Source of the DNA: Planctomycetaceae bacterium
Lineage (GTDB): Bacteria > Planctomycetota > Phycisphaerae > Phycisphaerales > SM1A02
Direction of reading: 5' to 3'
Length of the DNA: 64,000 nt
NCBI GenBank assembly: GCA_947490615.1
Contig: CANLHK010000003.1
Span: 186,001 to 250,000 of the forward strand
The notes under the pieces were generated by a model that saw only the letters and a program-made list of their open reading frames with translations, did not search any database and was not told the DNA's origin. This document shows, piece after piece, positions 43,594 to 53,062 of this stretch (positions within the stretch are counted from its first letter, which is position 1; every line of letters begins with the position of its first letter). Made by a program: the position numbers and the translations under genes.

Positions 43594-44955
43594 ATGTCGA
43601 CTGGCTCGTATCAAGGCAGCGCCCACACCGACGACCTTCCGCGGGTCGTGGAGCGCGCTGCGCATGCGCTGGCCAAGAGCGTCGAGTCGATCGAGCTTCC
43701 GACAGCACAGCGTTTCCTTCGCATCGAGTCGACCATCGAGCCCGTGGATCTCCTGCACTGGTTGCGCGGCGCGCCCGTGGGCGATCGACGCTACTTCCGT
43801 GATCGCAGTGCCAAGTTTGAGATTGCCGCGACGGGTTGTGCGGCCGCCTGCAACTTTGGTGAGCAAGAGTCGTGGACGCAGGACTCTCTCGGTGCCACTC
43901 CGACGCGCGCCGCGGCGTGGTTTGTTTCGCTGCCCTTTGACGCCGATCGCGTGCGTCACAGCGAGTGGGCGCGCTTCACGACGCACTCCTGCGTTCTTCC
44001 CGAAATCGAGTTGCGTCGTCATGCCGAACAACACACGCTCGCGGTGCACCTGACACCATCGACCGATCGCGCGGCCTTGGCTGCGCAGTTGCGATCGTTG
44101 ACGACGCTCGTGGAGTCCTGCGTCGTCGAGCCCGCACTCGTGCGTCAGAGTGATGGAACGGGCGAAGCCGATTGGACGCGTGCGGTGCGCGCGGCGCTTG
44201 AGCGCATTCGCACGGGTGCCATGCGCAAGATCGTGCTCGCACGAACGAGGCGATACAGCGCGAGCGGTGTGCTCGATCCCGTGGCAGTGCTCGCGCGTTT
44301 GGCTGCGCGTGAGTCGCGCGGCTTCCGTTTCATGATCGAAGTCGGCCGCGGACACGCGTTTCTTGGCGTGACGCCCGAACGGCTTGTTGCTCGCACAGGA
44401 CGCATCGCTCGCAGTGAAGCTGTTGCAGGAACACGGCCGCGCGGAGTCGATGGCGTCGCGGATCGACTGCTTGGAGAGTCACTCCTCGCGAGTCTGAAAG
44501 ATCGGCGCGAGCACGAACTGGTGGTCGAGCGCGTCGCGGAAGCACTCGCCGCGTGCTCAAGCTCGCTGCGCGTCGAGTCGGAACCGCGACTTCTTCGTCT
44601 GGCGTATGTGCAACATCTCGCCCAGCGCGTGCAGGCTGAGCTGCGAGCGTCGGTGCACGATCGTGATCTCGTGCGCGCGCTTCATCCAACGCCCGCCGTC
44701 GCTGGTGCGCCTGTCGCGGAAGCGATCGTGGCACTTCGTGATTTCGAGCCGTTTGACCGCGGTTTGTACGCGGGTCCTGTCGGCGTGGTCTCCCGCGATG
44801 GCGCTGAGATCGCCGTGGCGATTCGCTCGGCGCGCATCGAAGGCGATCAACTCATCGCCTACGCGGGCGCAGGAATCGTCGAAGGTTCTGATCCTGCGGA
44901 AGAGTGGCGAGAGACGGGGCACAAACTCCTCGCCTTCGAGCGCCTGGCAACCTGA
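43594..44955 (+). CDS. menF: Isochorismate synthase (MenF)
   Basis: First step of menaquinone synthesis, converting chorismate to isochorismate with Mg2+. The 453-aa product has the chorismate-binding domain: MRKIVLARTRRYS with the general-base lysine, GHAFLGVTPERLVARTG with the acid glutamate, SEAVAGTRPRG, EHELVVERV and FDRGLYAGPVGVVSRDGAEI. The IVLART and AGAGIVEGSDPAEEW forms are those of MenF/EntC rather than TrpE/PabB. The ATG at 43594 follows the Mla operon by 77 bp. It opens a seven-gene men operon. Confidence 0.94.
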   Translation: MSTGSYQGSAHTDDLPRVVERAAHALAKSVESIELPTAQRFLRIESTIEPVDLLHWLRGAPVGDRRYFRDRSAKFEIAATGCAAACNFGEQESWTQDSLGATPTRAAAWFVSLPFDADRVRHSEWARFTTHSCVLPEIELRRHAEQHTLAVHLTPSTDRAALAAQLRSLTTLVESCVVEPALVRQSDGTGEADWTRAVRAALERIRTGAMRKIVLARTRRYSASGVLDPVAVLARLAARESRGFRFMIEVGRGHAFLGVTPERLVARTGRIARSEAVAGTRPRGVDGVADRLLGESLLASLKDRREHELVVERVAEALAACSSSLRVESEPRLLRLAYVQHLAQRVQAELRASVHDRDLVRALHPTPAVAGAPVAEAIVALRDFEPFDRGLYAGPVGVVSRDGAEIAVAIRSARIEGDQLIAYAGAGIVEGSDPAEEWRETGHKLLAFERLAT

Positions 44956-44969
44956 ACGGCGAGCGCGCT

Positions 44970-46700
44970 ATGGTCGACGCTGCGAACATCAATCTTGCGT
45001 GGACCATGCTCGCGGCGGAGGAGTGTCATCGCCTTGGCGTCCGTCATGCGGTGATCTGTCCTGGCTCACGCAGCGCGCCGCTGGCGGTGGCGTTGGCGCG
45101 GCATGAAGGGATGTCGGTCCATGTTGCGCACGATGAGCGCGGTGCAGCGTTTCTCGCGCTCGGTATCGGCAAGGCGACGGGTGTTCCTGCGATCCTCGTG
45201 ATGACCAGTGGCACGGCCGTCGCCAATGCGCTTCCTGCGATGGTCGAAGCGCGCATGACGCGCACACCGATCTTGGTCTTTGCCGCCGATCGGCCGCCCG
45301 AATTGCGCGCGTGTGGCGCGAATCAGGCGATTGAACAGGCCCATCTGCTCGACGGCGCTGCGCGTTGGTCGTTTGATCTTCCTTGTCCAAGCACCGAGCT
45401 TCCTGCAGAGTTCGTGTTGTCGACGATCGATGAAGCCTTCGCGCGCGCAACGGGAAGCGCAGGCACCCAAGGTGGAGCGGTGCATCTGAACTGGCAGTTC
45501 CGCGAGCCGCTCGCGCCCGACACGAAGCCGTGGGACATCGGCTGGCTCTGGTCGATTGCGCGCTGGACGCGTGATGCTGCGCGTGCACCGTGGCGCATGA
45601 CGATGCCGCCACTTCCGCAGCCCGTTGAAGTGGACGAGGCACTCCTCGTCGTCGGTCGGACCGACGCGCGCGCGACACACTCGCTGAAAAACTGGCGTGG
45701 CACGCTGCTGGCGGACATCACCAGTTCGCTGGCCTGCGCGGGCACTGCGGGCGCTGACCTGGTGTTGCGCGCAGCCTTCGACGGAACTGGGAACGAGGCG
45801 CTGCGCCGCGCGCTGCAGGCGAAGTCGCTCGCCGTGGTGGGCGACGCGTTGCTTTCGAAACGCCTCAACGCATGGATCGCGTCGCAGGAGTGTGGAGTCA
45901 CACTCTTTGGTGGTGGGGATCCGCGCGTCGACCCTGCGCATCGGGCTTGCGGGTGCTACGCGGGGCCCGTCGAGTTTGCCGCGCTGTCCGCGCTGAAACC
46001 TCACGCGGGATGGAAGCGCGCGCTTGCCTGCGCGACGAAGGCTGCGCACCGCGCCATCGCTTCGGAACGCACACTCTGTGAGCCGACCGCGATCGCCGAC
46101 GCGACGGCCTGCTGCGCCGAGCACGCGCAGGGAACGATCTTCTACGGCTCGTCCATGCCGATTCGCGACGCGGAGTTCTTCGCGCTGCACGCTCCGAAGG
46201 GCGCGCGCGGCCGTGTGAGCAACTGGACCTGTGCAGCCAACCGCGGCGCGAGCGGCATCGACGGATTGATCGCGTCCGCCACGGGCCACGCGGTGGCGAC
46301 AGCCGAACCTGTCCTCGCGTTTGTCGGCGATGTGAGCACGCTGCACGACCTCAACAGTCTGCAACTCGCCGCGCAAGTCACGACACCGCTGGTGATCGTT
46401 GTTCTGAACAACGATGGCGGCGCGATCTTCCGCTATCTCCCAGTGGCCAAGCACGACGATGTGTTTGAGCGCTGCTTCACGACGCCGCATGGACTGTCGT
46501 TTACTCCGATCGCCAAGGCGTTTGGACTTGCAGTCGAATCGCCGCGCACGCGCGCAGCACTCTCGAAGGCTGTGGCGCGAGCGCTTCGTCGCGGTGGCAC
46601 GACGGTCATTGAGGTGCGCACGCTCGCCACGACGAGTGAAGGCGTCCGCTCGCGCGCGGCAGCTGCAGCAAGCACGGCGTTGGCGCGGGAGTTCTCGTGA
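44970..46700 (+). CDS. menD: SEPHCHC synthase (MenD)
   Basis: Thiamine-diphosphate enzyme joining 2-oxoglutarate and isochorismate. The 576-aa product has HAVICPGSRSAPLAVALARH, Glu56 in VAHDERGAAFLALGIGKATG (activating the ThDP), TSGTAVANALPAMVEA, and the C-terminal ThDP/Mg site FVGDVSTLHDLNSLQLAAQV with LNNDGGAIF. These are MenD-specific forms. The gene starts 14 nt after menF, and the MenH start overlaps its stop as GTGA. Confidence 0.96.
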   Translation: MVDAANINLAWTMLAAEECHRLGVRHAVICPGSRSAPLAVALARHEGMSVHVAHDERGAAFLALGIGKATGVPAILVMTSGTAVANALPAMVEARMTRTPILVFAADRPPELRACGANQAIEQAHLLDGAARWSFDLPCPSTELPAEFVLSTIDEAFARATGSAGTQGGAVHLNWQFREPLAPDTKPWDIGWLWSIARWTRDAARAPWRMTMPPLPQPVEVDEALLVVGRTDARATHSLKNWRGTLLADITSSLACAGTAGADLVLRAAFDGTGNEALRRALQAKSLAVVGDALLSKRLNAWIASQECGVTLFGGGDPRVDPAHRACGCYAGPVEFAALSALKPHAGWKRALACATKAAHRAIASERTLCEPTAIADATACCAEHAQGTIFYGSSMPIRDAEFFALHAPKGARGRVSNWTCAANRGASGIDGLIASATGHAVATAEPVLAFVGDVSTLHDLNSLQLAAQVTTPLVIVVLNNDGGAIFRYLPVAKHDDVFERCFTTPHGLSFTPIAKAFGLAVESPRTRAALSKAVARALRRGGTTVIEVRTLATTSEGVRSRAAAAASTALAREFS

Positions 46701-47449
46701 GGCCGCGCGTGACGCTGGTGCATGGCTTCCTCGGATCGCCCGCGGATTGGGCCGATCTGTTGAGTGCGCTTGAGTCGGGCATCGACTGCGACTGCGTGTC
46801 GCTTCGTCGCGACTTGGATTGTTCGTCGGTCGCGCACGCAGCTGAGACTCTGGCTAAGCGACTCGCTGCGCGTCCCTCTGAACTCCTCGTCGGCTACTCA
46901 CTCGGTGGAAGGATTGCGTTGGAGTGCGCCGCCTCACAGCAGCTTCAAGGTTCACGCGTGCTGCTTCTTTCGACGAGTCCTGGCATCGATCCATCGGTGG
47001 ATGGCGCTTCGGCGCGGGACGAGCGCGCGAAGGAAGATGATGCGCGGGCCGCGAGGTTGCGCGCCGATGGCATCGAGTCGTTCATCGATGCGTGGTATTG
47101 GCTGCCGCTCTTCGCATCATTCCGCTCGCATCAGTCGTTCGCTGAGGCGTGTCTGCGGCGCACCGATTCCAGCGTGGAGCCGGACGCTGAGTTCTGGGCA
47201 TCGTGTGTCGCTGGATGTTCACCAGGACGCACAGTTGCGCGCTGGAGCGCCTTGGCCGAACTCGCGTCACGCACCACGCTCGCCGTGGGTGCGCAGGACG
47301 AAAGGTATGCTGCCCTTGCGCAGCGTGCGCAACGCGCTGCGCCCAACTTGCGCGTGCACACCATCGAGAACGCTGGGCATGTCCTTCCGTTGGAGGCGCC
47401 CGCCGAGTGCGCGCGATTGATTGAGAGCATCCTGCGAGAGAAGCCATGA
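46697..47449 (+). CDS. menH: SHCHC synthase, alpha/beta hydrolase (MenH)
   Basis: Removes pyruvate from SEPHCHC to give SHCHC. The 250-aa alpha/beta hydrolase has the oxyanion segment [15 protein letters not shown], the nucleophile Ser68 in [12 protein letters not shown] and the C-terminal His in [21 protein letters not shown] and the [13 protein letters not shown] region fit MenH. Start is a GTG overlapping the menD stop; the stop overlaps the menB ATG. Assignment is strengthened by order between menD and menB. Confidence 0.9.
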   Translation: MRPRVTLVHGFLGSPADWADLLSALESGIDCDCVSLRRDLDCSSVAHAAETLAKRLAARPSELLVGYSLGGRIALECAASQQLQGSRVLLLSTSPGIDPSVDGASARDERAKEDDARAARLRADGIESFIDAWYWLPLFASFRSHQSFAEACLRRTDSSVEPDAEFWASCVAGCSPGRTVARWSALAELASRTTLAVGAQDERYAALAQRAQRAAPNLRVHTIENAGHVLPLEAPAECARLIESILREKP

Positions 47450-48333
47450 CGACCCAAGCGACTGTTTCGACGAAGCCCGCAGCCAAACCCACCACCGAGA
47501 CCTCCGAACGCATCGCGCCTGCGTTGGCGTGGAGCGAAGTGGCGATGGGATTTAGCGAAGTGCGCTACGCCAAGGCCGAGCGCATCGCCAAGATCACCAT
47601 CGCGAGGCCTGAGGTGCGCAACTGCTTCACGCCGCGCACCGTCGAAGAGATGCGTGCCGCACTGCTCGACGCCAAGAACGATCGCGAAGTTGGCGTCGTC
47701 ATCCTGACGGGTGAGGGAGAGCGAGCCTTCTGCGCGGGTGGCGATCAACGCATTCGAGGCCATGCGGGATATCGCTCCGAGGCGGGCGCGGAGATGCTCA
47801 ATGTGCTGGAGTTTCAGCGGGAGATCCGCACCTGCCCCAAGCCTGTCGTGGCGATGGTGGCAGGGTGGGCCATCGGTGGCGGGCATGTCCTGCACATGAT
47901 GTGCGACCTGACGATCGCTGCGGAGAACGCGCGCTTTGGGCAGGTCGGACCGCGCATGGGAAGTTTCGACGGCGGCTACGGCGCGAGCTACATGGCGCGC
48001 ATCATTGGTCAGAAGCGCGCACGCGAAATGTGGCTGCTCTGCCGCAGTTACTCCGCGAAAGAAGCGCTCGACATGGGCTTGATCAACACCGTCGTGAGCG
48101 TGACCGATCTTGAAACGACGACGGTAGCCTGGTGTCGCGAAATGCTGGCGAACTCACCCACGGCGATGCGCGCGCTCAAGGCCGCGCTGAACGCCGACTG
48201 CGATGGTCAAGCAGGACTGCAGGAACTGTCGGGCATCGCCACGATGCTCTACTACATGACCGACGAAGCGAAGGAAGGAAAGAACGCGCAGCTTGAGAAG
48301 CGCGAGGCGGACTTCCGAAAGTTCGCGCCGTGA
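47446..48333 (+). CDS. menB: 1,4-dihydroxy-2-naphthoyl-CoA synthase (MenB)
   Basis: Crotonase-fold ring-closing enzyme acting on o-succinylbenzoyl-CoA. The 295-aa product has a 30-residue disordered N-terminus, then [56 protein letters not shown], and the MenB hallmark [20 protein letters not shown]. The C-terminus contains [15 protein letters not shown], also typical. It overlaps menH and menA as ATGA and GTGA. Confidence 0.96.
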   Translation: MTTQATVSTKPAAKPTTETSERIAPALAWSEVAMGFSEVRYAKAERIAKITIARPEVRNCFTPRTVEEMRAALLDAKNDREVGVVILTGEGERAFCAGGDQRIRGHAGYRSEAGAEMLNVLEFQREIRTCPKPVVAMVAGWAIGGGHVLHMMCDLTIAAENARFGQVGPRMGSFDGGYGASYMARIIGQKRAREMWLLCRSYSAKEALDMGLINTVVSVTDLETTTVAWCREMLANSPTAMRALKAALNADCDGQAGLQELSGIATMLYYMTDEAKEGKNAQLEKREADFRKFAP

Positions 48334-49229
48334 TCGCACGCCTTGTTCTCGCGATGCGGCCCAAGACTCTTGGTGCCTCACTCTGTCCAGTCTGTATGGG
48401 CGCAGCGTTGGCGTGGCACGATGGCGTGTTGGTTTGGATGCCTGTCGTCGCTGCGTTCGTCGGCGCGTGCCTCCTGCAGATCGCCAGCAACTTCGCGAAC
48501 GATCTCTTTGATGGAGTGCGTGGTGTGGACGCGATGGACGGAGCGCACGCGCGACTTGGTCCGCAGCGCGCAGTCGGAAGCGGCTTGATTTCGCCGCGGG
48601 CGATGAGAACCGCGCTGCTCCTCGTGCTGCTGCTCGCTGCGATACCAACGGCGTACCTGTCGATGCACGCGGGTGCAGCGTTCGCGGTACTCGGTGTGTT
48701 CGGCGCCGTATCTGCGGTGGCCTACACCGCGGGTCCTGCGCCATTGGGATACATCGGACTCGGCGACCTCTTCGTCTTTCTCTTCTTCGGCCCCTTGGCG
48801 GTCGCGGGTACGCGCGCTTCGTGTGATGGTCAGTGGACGAGCGCGGCGCTCGTCGTGGGCGTGGCTTCAGGCGCGTGTGCGGTGGCGCTGTTGGCGACGA
48901 ACAACCTTCGCGATCGCGTGGGCGATGCGGCCAACGGCAAGCGCACGCTCGTCGTGCGTTTTGGCGAAGAGTTTGGCCGCGGGCAGATCGCGGTGTGTCA
49001 TGCGGTAGCGATTCTGGTTCCGCTGGTCGCCATCGTGTTCTTTGGCGTGCCGCGCGGTGCGCTCGCTGCGTCGATGCTGGCCATCTTGCTTGCGCCACTC
49101 TCGATGTCGATCGTTGCGGGTCGTGACGGAGCGGCGCTCAACCGAAATCTCGTCGGCTTCGGCGCGCTGCTCATGCTCTACGGCGTCGCCTTTGCGATTG
49201 GAGTGCGCGTGAGTGGAGGCGCTGGGTGA
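48330..49229 (+). CDS. menA: 1,4-dihydroxy-2-naphthoate polyprenyltransferase (MenA)
   Basis: Integral membrane prenyltransferase adding the isoprenoid tail to DHNA. The 299-aa, roughly eight-helix UbiA-family protein begins [20 protein letters not shown], has the first Asp-rich motif [14 protein letters not shown], and the second, [20 protein letters not shown], with the MenA-type GKRTL. It starts at a GTG overlapping the menB stop. The C-terminal stop overlaps the menC start by one base. Confidence 0.93.
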   Translation: MIARLVLAMRPKTLGASLCPVCMGAALAWHDGVLVWMPVVAAFVGACLLQIASNFANDLFDGVRGVDAMDGAHARLGPQRAVGSGLISPRAMRTALLLVLLLAAIPTAYLSMHAGAAFAVLGVFGAVSAVAYTAGPAPLGYIGLGDLFVFLFFGPLAVAGTRASCDGQWTSAALVVGVASGACAVALLATNNLRDRVGDAANGKRTLVVRFGEEFGRGQIAVCHAVAILVPLVAIVFFGVPRGALAASMLAILLAPLSMSIVAGRDGAALNRNLVGFGALLMLYGVAFAIGVRVSGGAG

Positions 49230-50233
49230 TGACGCCGATTGATCCGATCGTGTGTGTGCAGCTTGGCGTGCAGCCGATCGCGCGGGCACTTCTCGGTTGC
49301 GACGCTCGGGCCATCGCGTTTGTCCGCATCGAAGACGAGCGCACGGCGCGCGCAGGTTACGGCGAGTGTGCGCCACTCGCGGGCTTGCACGAAGAGTCGT
49401 TTGAAGAGGCGATGACGGCGATCGAGGAGTTTCTCGACGGCTCGCGCGAACTCGAAGCGCTTCCACCAAGCGCAGCGTTTGCGGTGTCGTGTGCGTTTGC
49501 GACTGCTGCGGGCCTTGGCGCGAACGCGATCGCGCCGACAGCTGTGGCGGGATTCATCGCGCCCTCGCTGGCGCAGGACTCGACGCTGTTGGACGAGGCG
49601 CTCGAAGCGCACCGCGGTACGAGTGCAGTGCTCAAGTTCAAGATTGGCCGCGCGGATCTCGCGCTCGAGCGTCGCACGCTTGACCACGCGCTCGCCGCGT
49701 TGCCGCACGCGCGATTTCGCCTCGATGGGAATCGCAGCATGACGCGTGCGGACTGCGAGTCGCTCGTGCGCGGCATCGATCCTTCGCGCATCGAATACCT
49801 CGAAGACCCGTTGCGCGATCCGAGCGAGCTCGTGGCATTGCATCGGGAAACGGGCATCCCGATCGCGCTCGATGAGACCGTGCTCGATGCGCGCGACGGC
49901 GCTTCGGCCCTCCGCGCCGAGTTGGCCCGCGCGGGTGCGGTGAGTGCGTGGGTCTTGCGACTGAGCAAGATTGGTTCGCTCGATGACCTGCATGCTCTCG
50001 CAGGCGTGGCCGCGCGTCACGATGCCGATGTCGTGCTCTCCACGGCCTACGAGAGTTCCTACACGCTTCGCCTTGCTGCGCATGTCGCAGCGACGATTCC
50101 CAATGCGCGACGCGCTCATGGACTCGGCACCGCGAGCCTGTTCATCGATGATGTCTGCGCGAGCGCGGTGATTCAGGATGGTTGCCTCGCGGGCGATCCA
50201 CTTCCTGTTCCGCTCGCGGAGGCGTGGACATGA
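49229..50233 (+). CDS. menC: o-Succinylbenzoate synthase (MenC)
   Basis: Enolase-superfamily enzyme dehydrating SHCHC to o-succinylbenzoate. The 334-aa product has the whole active site in order: Lys136-x-Lys138 in LKFKIG, metal ligands Asp166 (RFRLDGNRS), Glu192 (EYLEDPL) and Asp215 (IALDET), and Lys247 (LRLSKIG). The N-terminal capping domain is short but present. ATG at 49229 (TGATG with menA stop) is preferred to a GTG one codon before. It overlaps menE by 4 bp. Confidence 0.93.
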   Translation: MTPIDPIVCVQLGVQPIARALLGCDARAIAFVRIEDERTARAGYGECAPLAGLHEESFEEAMTAIEEFLDGSRELEALPPSAAFAVSCAFATAAGLGANAIAPTAVAGFIAPSLAQDSTLLDEALEAHRGTSAVLKFKIGRADLALERRTLDHALAALPHARFRLDGNRSMTRADCESLVRGIDPSRIEYLEDPLRDPSELVALHRETGIPIALDETVLDARDGASALRAELARAGAVSAWVLRLSKIGSLDDLHALAGVAARHDADVVLSTAYESSYTLRLAAHVAATIPNARRAHGLGTASLFIDDVCASAVIQDGCLAGDPLPVPLAEAWT

Positions 50234-51393
50234 GTCTTGGTGCGCTCCAAACGCAGGAGGTCGCCGTCGGAACTGATCCGACGGAGCAACTCATCTCTGC
50301 GTGGGAAGCTGGAGCGCGCGTGCGATTGGTGGCGACGACGACGGCGGCGGCGTACGCGCCACCGCGCATCACCACACCGCGGGCGTTGGATTCTCGTGCG
50401 TTTCCGAAGTCTGCAGGTGTCCTCATCACCACGAGTGGTTCGAGTGGACAGCCGCGCTTGATCGATCTCAGTCTTGACGCGTTGGTGGCCAGCGCGACTC
50501 TCGGCGCGCGCGCGATTCCGTTTGGCGCAGGCGATGTCTGGCAGAGTTCGCTCGCGCCTGCGCACATCGGCGGCCTGATGATCTTTGTGCGCGCGATGGT
50601 TCTTGGTGGATCAGTGAAGCTTGCGCCGTCTCCGCGTCAGTGGTCGGATCTTGCAGGCGTGACCCATGTCTCACTCGTGGCCACGCAGTTGGCGCGGTTG
50701 TTGGAAGATCCTGCGGAGCCACCGACTTCGCTCAAGGCAGTGATGCTTGGAGGAGGGCCAAGTTCCATGGCGCTCCGTGACGCTGCGCTCAACCGCGGGG
50801 TCCCGCTCTACTCGACCTATGGACTGACTGAAACAAGTTCGCAGGTCGCGACGGGCGCGCTCGCACTGGGCGACGAAGCGACGCTCGCGGGGCCGCCGCT
50901 CCCTGGCATGTCGATCACCATCGATCCGAGCACGCGTGAGATTCTTGTCGCGGGTCCGACACTCGGACGAGGCGAGATCATCGATGGCGTCGGCTTCGCA
51001 TTGACCTCGCCCTTTCCCACGCGCGACGCTGGATTCTTCGATGCACGCGGACGATTGCACATCGACGGACGACTCGATGCGATGTTCATTTCGGGTGGAC
51101 GCAACATCCATCCTGAGACGATCGAACGCGCCATCGCGGCACTTGATGGAGTGCGCGCAGTCTGCGTGCTTGGTGTGGCCGACGAGAAGTGGGGGATGCG
51201 GCCGATCGCGTTTGTCGATTCCGCAAGCGCGACGAGCGCATCGCTGCGTTCGGCGTTGCGCAGCACACTCGAGCCCTACTTCGTGCCCGACGCGTTCTTT
51301 CCCATGCCAGTCGAGGAGTCACTCGCGATGAAGCCGTCACGCGCACGACTCACTGCGCGCGTTGCGTCGGGTGAGCAGTTCGCGCATCTCTGA
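50230..51393 (+). CDS. menE: o-Succinylbenzoate-CoA ligase (MenE), short form
   Basis: Acyl-adenylate-forming ligase activating o-succinylbenzoate with CoA. Motifs seen: P-loop TTSGSSGQPRLIDLS, YSTYGLTETSSQV, DAGFFDARGRLHIDGR, RLDAMFISGGRNIHPETIER. At 387 aa it is about 60 residues shorter than E. coli MenE, the missing part being N-terminal. The C-terminal A10 motif reads MKPSRARLTARV: where the family has SGKxxR, the catalytic Lys position is Arg371, with Lys368 three residues earlier. Activity is still likely given the intact pathway, but this is odd. It ends the men operon. Confidence 0.88.
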   Translation: MSLGALQTQEVAVGTDPTEQLISAWEAGARVRLVATTTAAAYAPPRITTPRALDSRAFPKSAGVLITTSGSSGQPRLIDLSLDALVASATLGARAIPFGAGDVWQSSLAPAHIGGLMIFVRAMVLGGSVKLAPSPRQWSDLAGVTHVSLVATQLARLLEDPAEPPTSLKAVMLGGGPSSMALRDAALNRGVPLYSTYGLTETSSQVATGALALGDEATLAGPPLPGMSITIDPSTREILVAGPTLGRGEIIDGVGFALTSPFPTRDAGFFDARGRLHIDGRLDAMFISGGRNIHPETIERAIAALDGVRAVCVLGVADEKWGMRPIAFVDSASATSASLRSALRSTLEPYFVPDAFFPMPVEESLAMKPSRARLTARVASGEQFAHL

Positions 51394-51407
51394 AGGTCTC
51401 TTTCCAC

Positions 51408-51839
51408 TCAACCGAGTCGACCGGTTCGAGACATCGTTTCCTCGAGCCACGCGCGGAAGGCTTCAGAGAACTCGACAGCGACACCAGTGTCTGCATTCAC
51501 CGCCACGCGCTTCACACGCGCCGACATTGCCAGTTGGCCTTCACGCAGGAAACTCCATGCGATCGTGTAACTGGTCTTACCGATCTCCATGCCCGCCACG
51601 CGCACGGTGAGTCGATCGCCAACCTGCAGCGGGATGCGATAGTCCGCCTCGCAATGGACGATCGGCGTCGGCGCGAGCGTGCGATCAAGCATTGCGCGGA
51701 GGCTGAAGCCACCAAGTTCAAGCCACCGCTCGAAGAGCTCCTGCTCAATCTCAAAGACCTTTGGGTAGAAGATCACGCCCGCCGCGTCGGTGTGCGGCAG
51801 ACGCACCACGATGTGTTCACTGAAGTCCGTGAGGTTCAT
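51408..51839 (-). CDS. Hotdog-fold thioesterase, probable DHNA-CoA thioesterase (MenI)
   Basis: Hydrolyses DHNA-CoA to free DHNA between MenB and MenA. The 143-aa 4HBT-type protein has the active-site segment RLPHTDAAGVIFYPKVFEIE with Asp18, EQELFERWLE, and the beta strands HCEADYRIPLQVGDRLTVRV. HTDAAGVIFY is very close to the DTDAAGVVYF form of cyanobacterial and plant DHNA-CoA thioesterases. It sits convergent with menE, 14 bp away, which supports the assignment. An alternative is a general acyl-CoA thioesterase of the YbgC type. Confidence 0.85.
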   Translation of the reverse strand: MNLTDFSEHIVVRLPHTDAAGVIFYPKVFEIEQELFERWLELGGFSLRAMLDRTLAPTPIVHCEADYRIPLQVGDRLTVRVAGMEIGKTSYTIAWSFLREGQLAMSARVKRVAVNADTGVAVEFSEAFRAWLEETMSRTGRLG

Positions 51840-51931
51840 GACGGGACGATACCCCGAGTCGCGCAGCAAACGCGGCCGTGGCATCGGGTATAAGACTCCT
51901 CCTCGTTCGCATCCCAAATCAGGATCTCACC

Positions 51932-52681
51932 ATGCGCTGCCCGCTTTGCTCGTACCTCGGTCTCTCCGTCGCCGTCGCTTCTGCTGCTGTGTTTGTTGCT
52001 GCAGGACCTGCGCAGCAAACCGCCGCCAAGAAGTGGGAAGTGCATGACATGAAGCGCCCGCAGCCCGCGATGGTGTCGGCGTCTGATCACACCGCTCCGA
52101 GCGACGCGATCGTGCTCTTTGATGGCAAAGACCTCAGCAAGTGGAACGGCAACTGGGAAGTGAAGGACGGCTACTTCCAGGCCAAGGCTGGAAGCGGCAA
52201 CATCTCGACGAAGGATGGCTTCGGCTCTTGCCAGCTGCACATCGAGTGGATGGTGCCTGCGTCGTGCAAGTGCGAGAGTCAGCACGGCTGCAACAGCGGC
52301 GTGTTCTTCATGGGTCGCTACGAGCTGCAGGTCCTTGGATCGAATCCAAACCAGACCTATGTCGACGGCATGGCGGGCGCGATGTACGGGCAGTACCCAC
52401 CGCTCGTCAACGCGTGCAAGCCCAATGGAGAGTGGAACACCTACGACGTGATCTTCCATGCCCCGAAGTTCAAGGCCGATGGAAGCCTTGAGAAGGCTGG
52501 CACGATGACCGTCTTCTTCAACGGCGTCCTCGTGCAGGATCACTCGGAAATCTGGGGCGCCACCTCGCATGCTGCGGTCGCGAAGTACTCGGCCCACGAG
52601 GAGAAGCTCCCGATCAGCCTGCAAGATCACGGCGACCCGCTCTGCTTCCGCAACGCGTGGATTCGTCCGTTGGCGAACTGA
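51932..52681 (+). CDS. Exported 3-keto-disaccharide hydrolase-domain protein (DUF1080)
   Basis: The 249-aa product has a signal peptide (LGLSVAVASAAVFVAAGPAQ) and a concanavalin-like DUF1080 domain: IVLFDGKDLSKWNGNWEVKD, GYFQAKAGSGNISTKDGFGS, LHIEWMVP, CNSGVFFMGRYELQVLGS, and the C-terminal PISLQDHGDPLCFRNAWIRP. These families are abundant in Planctomycetota and include enzymes acting on oxidised disaccharides. Three Cys near residues 110-118 could form disulfides. The substrate is unknown. Confidence 0.88.
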   Translation: MRCPLCSYLGLSVAVASAAVFVAAGPAQQTAAKKWEVHDMKRPQPAMVSASDHTAPSDAIVLFDGKDLSKWNGNWEVKDGYFQAKAGSGNISTKDGFGSCQLHIEWMVPASCKCESQHGCNSGVFFMGRYELQVLGSNPNQTYVDGMAGAMYGQYPPLVNACKPNGEWNTYDVIFHAPKFKADGSLEKAGTMTVFFNGVLVQDHSEIWGATSHAAVAKYSAHEEKLPISLQDHGDPLCFRNAWIRPLAN

Positions 52682-52756
52682 GGTCGGAGTGCGAGTCGCA
52701 TGTCGGTCGCTCGAACGCGACGCGGAGAGGTATCGAAGAGATCACGAGGGGCCAAC

Positions 52757-53020
52757 ATGGGCTGGTACTTCCGACGCTCACTCAATCTTGGACCGTTGCG
52801 CCTCAATCTCTCGCGGCGTGGCGTGGGTTGGTCGGTGGGGGGCCGCGGCTTGCGCGTCGGTGAATCCGCGGACAAGCGTGGCTACACCCGAGCCTCAATC
52901 CCTGGGACGGGCATCGGTTGGCGCGGTCCGCGCGGATGTCTGTTGGTGCTTCTGCCGCCGCTGGTACTTCTTGCCGCGTTGCTTGGCAGCGCAGCCCTTG
53001 CGCTCACGCGCGCGGCATAA
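52757..53020 (+). CDS. Small DUF4236-domain membrane protein
   Basis: The 87-aa product begins MGWYFRRSLNLGPLRLNLSR and continues RRGVGWSVGGRG, RGYTRASIPGTGIGW, which is the DUF4236 pattern (usually MGFRFRKS...INLSKSGxGxS). A hydrophobic C-terminal helix (LLVLLPPLVLLAALLGSAA) anchors it. GAGGGG precedes the ATG at 52757. Function is not established; DUF4236 proteins are often found with phage or envelope genes. Confidence 0.75.
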   Translation: MGWYFRRSLNLGPLRLNLSRRGVGWSVGGRGLRVGESADKRGYTRASIPGTGIGWRGPRGCLLVLLPPLVLLAALLGSAALALTRAA

Positions 53021-53062
53021 GAGATTTGATTCTACGCGGGCACGCACGCCGATAAGCGCAGC

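Noticed and set aside
45066-46490. A 474-codon minus-strand frame within menD
   Set aside because: It is antisense to MenD, whose thiamine-binding motifs are intact on the + strand.
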